From assembly GCA_963717085.1 (NCBI GenBank), contig CAVQVM010000004.1:1-64000 (forward strand): a stretch of DNA of 64,000 nucleotides, read 5' to 3'. Positions within the stretch are counted from its first letter, which is position 1. Each line of letters opens with the position of its first letter. The translations under genes were made by a program, and so were the position numbers. This document shows, piece after piece, positions 61,683 through 64,000 of this stretch. Under the pieces are notes generated by a model. The model had not been told where the DNA came from and made no database searches. It was given only the letters and a program-made list of their open reading frames with translations. Origin of the DNA: DASQUK01 sp963717085. GTDB lineage: Bacteria > Actinomycetota > Acidimicrobiia > Acidimicrobiales > VFJN01.

Positions 61683-62714
61683 GTGCCGTTCTGTTCGGCC
61701 CGGTGTGACTATTGCGCCTTCGCCACCTGGACGGATCGGCACCATCTGCAGTCGGCGTACCTCGACGCCTGCTGGCGCGACATCGAACTCCGGGTGGCCG
61801 GCGGGCTGCCGGTGGCGACCAGCGTCTTCGTCGGCGGTGGCACCCCCTCGCTCGTCGAGCCCGAGCGGCTGATGGCGGTGCTCGAGGCTGTGCCCCGCGC
61901 GCCCGACTGCGAGGTCACCGTCGAGTGCAACCCGGACACGGTGACGCCGGACCTGATGGCGGTCTACGCGCAGGGGGGCGTGAACCGGATCAGCCTGGGC
62001 GTCCAGTCGATGGTGGACCACGTCCTCCGGTCGCTCGGCCGAACCCACGACCCGTCCAATGTGCAGCGCGCGGTGGAGGCGATTCGGGGCGCGGGCATCC
62101 CCACGTTCAACGTCGACGTGATCTACGGCGCGGCGGGGGAGTCGCCCGACGACTGGCGGCGAACGCTCGATGCCGCGCTGGCCCTCGACGCGCCGCACGT
62201 CAGCGCGTACGCGCTCACGGTCGAGCCGGGCACGCCACTGGCAGACGATCCGGCCCGGCACCCCGACGACGACGACCAGGCGACGAAATACCTGGCCGCC
62301 GCCGAGGCGCTCGAGGCGGCCGGACTCTTGTGGTACGAGATCTCCAACTGGGCCCGGCCGGGACACGAGTGCCGGCACAACCGGCTCTACTGGTCGATGG
62401 GCGAGTATCAGGCGTTCGGCTGCGCCGGGCACTCGCACCGGGACGGGCGGCGGTTCTGGAACGTGCACACGCCCGAGCGCTACATCGCCGCCATCGCCGA
62501 GGGGCGCTCGCCCGAGGCGGCCGGGGAGCGTCTCGACGCCGAGGCCCGGCGCCTGGAGGCGCTGCAGCTGGCCGTGCGGACCCGCGGCGGCGTGCCTGCG
62601 GCCTCCCTCCCCGTCGACGAGCTGGACGACCTCGTCGCCCTGGACGGTGACCGCGCCGTCCTGACCGTGCGGGGCCGCCTGCTGGCCAACGAGGTGGCGC
62701 TCCGCCTCCGCTGA
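61683..62714 (+). CDS. hemW: Radical SAM heme chaperone HemW
   Basis: The radical SAM cluster motif CSARCDYCAF, the glycine motif VGGGTPSLVEP, and FNVDVIYGAAGESPDDW identify HemW, a heme-binding relative of coproporphyrinogen III oxidase HemN. The His/Cys features of HemW follow. GTG 61683 lies only four codons before the first cluster Cys; the conserved TPFGVYVHVPFC segment upstream is encoded in frame (61659 onward), yet no ATG, GTG or TTG precedes it back to the stop at 61560. CTG 61653 or a lost base could explain this. Coordinates use GTG 61683, giving 343 residues. Confidence 0.88.
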   Translation: MPFCSARCDYCAFATWTDRHHLQSAYLDACWRDIELRVAGGLPVATSVFVGGGTPSLVEPERLMAVLEAVPRAPDCEVTVECNPDTVTPDLMAVYAQGGVNRISLGVQSMVDHVLRSLGRTHDPSNVQRAVEAIRGAGIPTFNVDVIYGAAGESPDDWRRTLDAALALDAPHVSAYALTVEPGTPLADDPARHPDDDDQATKYLAAAEALEAAGLLWYEISNWARPGHECRHNRLYWSMGEYQAFGCAGHSHRDGRRFWNVHTPERYIAAIAEGRSPEAAGERLDAEARRLEALQLAVRTRGGVPAASLPVDELDDLVALDGDRAVLTVRGRLLANEVALRLR

Positions 62715-62746
62715 CGGCGCGGAGCGGGGTGCGAGACTCTGCCGTC

Positions 62747-62872
62747 ATGAGCGAGCGTTCCGTAGGGCGACAGAGCGAGCGGGCCGAGCGGCCCGCCGCC
62801 GTAGGCGGCAAGAGCGGAGAATGCGGCGTCGTAGCCCGAGCGGCCCGCTGCGAAGCAGCTAGAGCGGAGAGC
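62747..62872 (+). repeat. Interspersed hairpin repeat family A, copy A4 (upstream of the carboxyltransferase gene)
   Basis: Begins ATGAGCGAGCGTTCC-GTA-GGG and has two terminal modules in a row: GCCGAGCGGCCC, GCCGCC-GTA-GGCGGC, AAGAGCGG (62785-62817) and GCCCGAGCGGCCC, GCTGC-GAA-GCAGC, TAGAGCGG (62834-62867). Unlike A1 and A2 the ATG is not in frame with the gene that follows. Confidence 0.85.
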
Positions 62873-62873
62873 A

Positions 62874-64000
62874 TTGCCGTTCCACCCGACGACGGAGGAG
62901 TGGGATGCCGACCTGATCGCCGGCGACCCCCTTGGCTTCCCGGGGTACGCCGCGCAGCGGGACGCGCTCGCGGCCTCCGGCGAGTCGGTGCGGACGGGAC
63001 GGACCGAGCACTACGCCTTCATCGAGGGTCGGTTCGAGGTGCTGGGCGGCACGATGGGGGCAGCGGCCGGGGAGAAGGTGGTGCGGGCGTACGACCGCGC
63101 TCGGGACCTGCGCCTACCGATGGTGGCGCTGACGCGGACCGGCGGCGCCCGCCTCCAGGAGGGCATGGTGGCGCTGGTCCAGCTCGCCCGCACCGCGGCG
63201 GCGGCCCGCCGGCACGCCGAGGCCGGGCTGCTGTCGCTCGCCGTGTACGGCTCCCCCACCACCGGGGGCGTGCTGGCCTCGTACGCGTCCCTGGTCGACC
63301 TGCGGGCCGTGGTGGCGGGAGCGGTCATCGGCTTCGCCGGGCCCCGGGTCGCCGAGGGGACGTTGGGCGTCCCGTTGCCCCCGGGGTCGCATACGGCGGA
63401 GTCGGTCTACGAGCACGGGTTGGCGGACGCCCGCCTCGGGGCCGACGACGTCGCCGGCTGGGTGGAGGCGGCGCTGGGGCTGACCGATCGGCCCCTGCCG
63501 ACGCGTTCGCTCCCCACCTGGGAGGCGGCTCTCGACGGCGGCACTGCCGGCTCGGACGCCTGGATCGAGGTGCTGCGCTCCCGAGCCGTCGGACGGCCGT
63601 CCGGCATCGACCGGGCGGCGCGGCTGTGCTCGTCGTGGGTCGAGCTGCGGGGGACGAATCCCACGGTGCGGGCCGGGCTGGCGCGGGTGGCGGGACGGCG
63701 CTGTGTCGTGGTGGCGACCGACCGGTACTGCGCCTCCGGGCGCCCGACCCCGGCGGGCTTCCGCCTCGCCCAGCGGGCGGTGACGTTGGCGGGACGCCTG
63801 GGGATGCCGGTGGTCACGCTGGTCGACACCCCGGGCGCCGATCCCTCGCCGGAGGCCGAGGTGGACGGGGTGGCGTCGGAGATCGCCGGCACGCTGGCCG
63901 CGCTCGCATCGTGCCCGACCCCGACGGTGGCGGTCTGCGTCGGCGAGGGGGGCAGCGGTGGTGCGCTGGCGTTGAGCTACGCGGACCGCCTGTTGATGTG
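62874..64000 (+). CDS. Acetyl/propionyl-CoA carboxylase-type carboxyltransferase (3' end outside window)
   Basis: At least 375 residues, open at the window end. The first half is beta-subunit-like (EHYAFIEGRFEVLGGTMGAAAGEKVVRAYDRARDLRLPMVALTRTGGARLQEG, then YGSPTTGGVLASYASL, GFAGPRVAEGTLG); the second half is alpha-subunit-like (GFRLAQRAVTLAGRLGMPVVTLVDTPGADPS, VCVGEGGSGGALALSYADRLL). Such fused carboxyltransferases move CO2 from biotin to an acyl-CoA. TTG 62874, right after the repeat, is the only start codon in frame after the stop at 62832 and before the conserved part. An ATG-initiated frame from 62747 is out of phase. Confidence 0.88.
   Translation, partial: MPFHPTTEEWDADLIAGDPLGFPGYAAQRDALAASGESVRTGRTEHYAFIEGRFEVLGGTMGAAAGEKVVRAYDRARDLRLPMVALTRTGGARLQEGMVALVQLARTAAAARRHAEAGLLSLAVYGSPTTGGVLASYASLVDLRAVVAGAVIGFAGPRVAEGTLGVPLPPGSHTAESVYEHGLADARLGADDVAGWVEAALGLTDRPLPTRSLPTWEAALDGGTAGSDAWIEVLRSRAVGRPSGIDRAARLCSSWVELRGTNPTVRAGLARVAGRRCVVVATDRYCASGRPTPAGFRLAQRAVTLAGRLGMPVVTLVDTPGADPSPEAEVDGVASEIAGTLAALASCPTPTVAVCVGEGGSGGALALSYADRLLM

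Noticed and set aside
62747..63132. ORF starting at ATG 62747 in the carboxyltransferase region
   Set aside because: It follows the wrong frame through the gene and gives an Arg/Gly-rich product without the carboxyltransferase motifs.

Overview
The window is a very GC-rich (about 70 percent) bacterial chromosome segment with short intergenic gaps and many start/stop overlaps (ATGA, GTGA, TTGA). Gene content points to Actinomycetota, most likely the class Acidimicrobiia: nadD next to a LytR_C-type protein and rsfS, comEA-comEC-holA-rpsT-lepA-hrcA-dnaJ-rsmE, a BldD homologue, class II DAHP synthase, actinobacterial-type APS reductase and sulfite reductase, a PAC2 protein, and LLM/F420-type oxidoreductases. 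The class assignment is inference from gene content. I see no phage, transposase, CRISPR array or plasmid gene.

Layout. 1-4901 (minus): a VWA lipoprotein, a membrane-anchored solute-binding-like protein, an AAA+ ATPase of the CbbX/SpoVK class and a GNAT acetyltransferase, chained by 4-base overlaps. 4993-9648: an ECF sigma factor with a Gmad2-domain partner, proA and a quinone oxidoreductase. 9709-13682: a GAF regulator and a CoxD/CoxE-like pair. 14002-23111: a sugar-uptake locus (LacI regulator with two operators, ABC transporter, a second LacI gene with a frameshift, GH1 beta-glucosidase with its own operator). 23173-30188: PAP2 phosphatase, LLM oxidoreductase, PaaX regulator, then plsY, degV, a hydrolase and an MFS exporter. 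30231-35338: assimilatory sulfur reduction, DAHP synthase and a sigma-70 factor. 35424-41791: a solitary NuoF-like protein, NAD salvage (pncA-pncB-nadD), a frameshifted LytR_C protein and rsfS. 41982-49848: tRNA-Ala, leuS, an acyl-AMP ligase, an F420-type oxidoreductase, PAC2 and a phosphotransferase. 50033-64000: thioredoxin/TPR, competence genes, holA, rpsT, lepA, heat-shock genes, rsmE, bldD, hemW and an acetyl-CoA carboxylase-type carboxyltransferase that runs off the window.

The most unusual signal is a set of short interspersed repeats placed exactly at gene boundaries. Family A is built of hairpin modules whose stems differ between copies but stay paired. Two copies begin at the start codons of proA and pncA and are read in frame as N-terminal tails, one forms the C-terminal tail of PncB, one precedes the carboxyltransferase gene, and one lies upstream of rpsT. 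Family B is a 92-base cassette that carries a start codon, a hairpin and a Shine-Dalgarno and creates mini-ORFs whose TGA overlaps the ATG of degV or of the phosphotransferase gene. Family D is a hairpin beginning at the stop codon of two unrelated genes. Many genes have a TAGCNT -10 box 6-8 bases before the start codon, which suggests leaderless transcripts.

Four genes have frame or start problems: the second lacI and the lytR_C gene each look like a +1 insertion in a run of three identical bases, and the GH1 and hemW genes lack a usable canonical start codon. Sequencing or assembly indels are a serious alternative to true pseudogenes.
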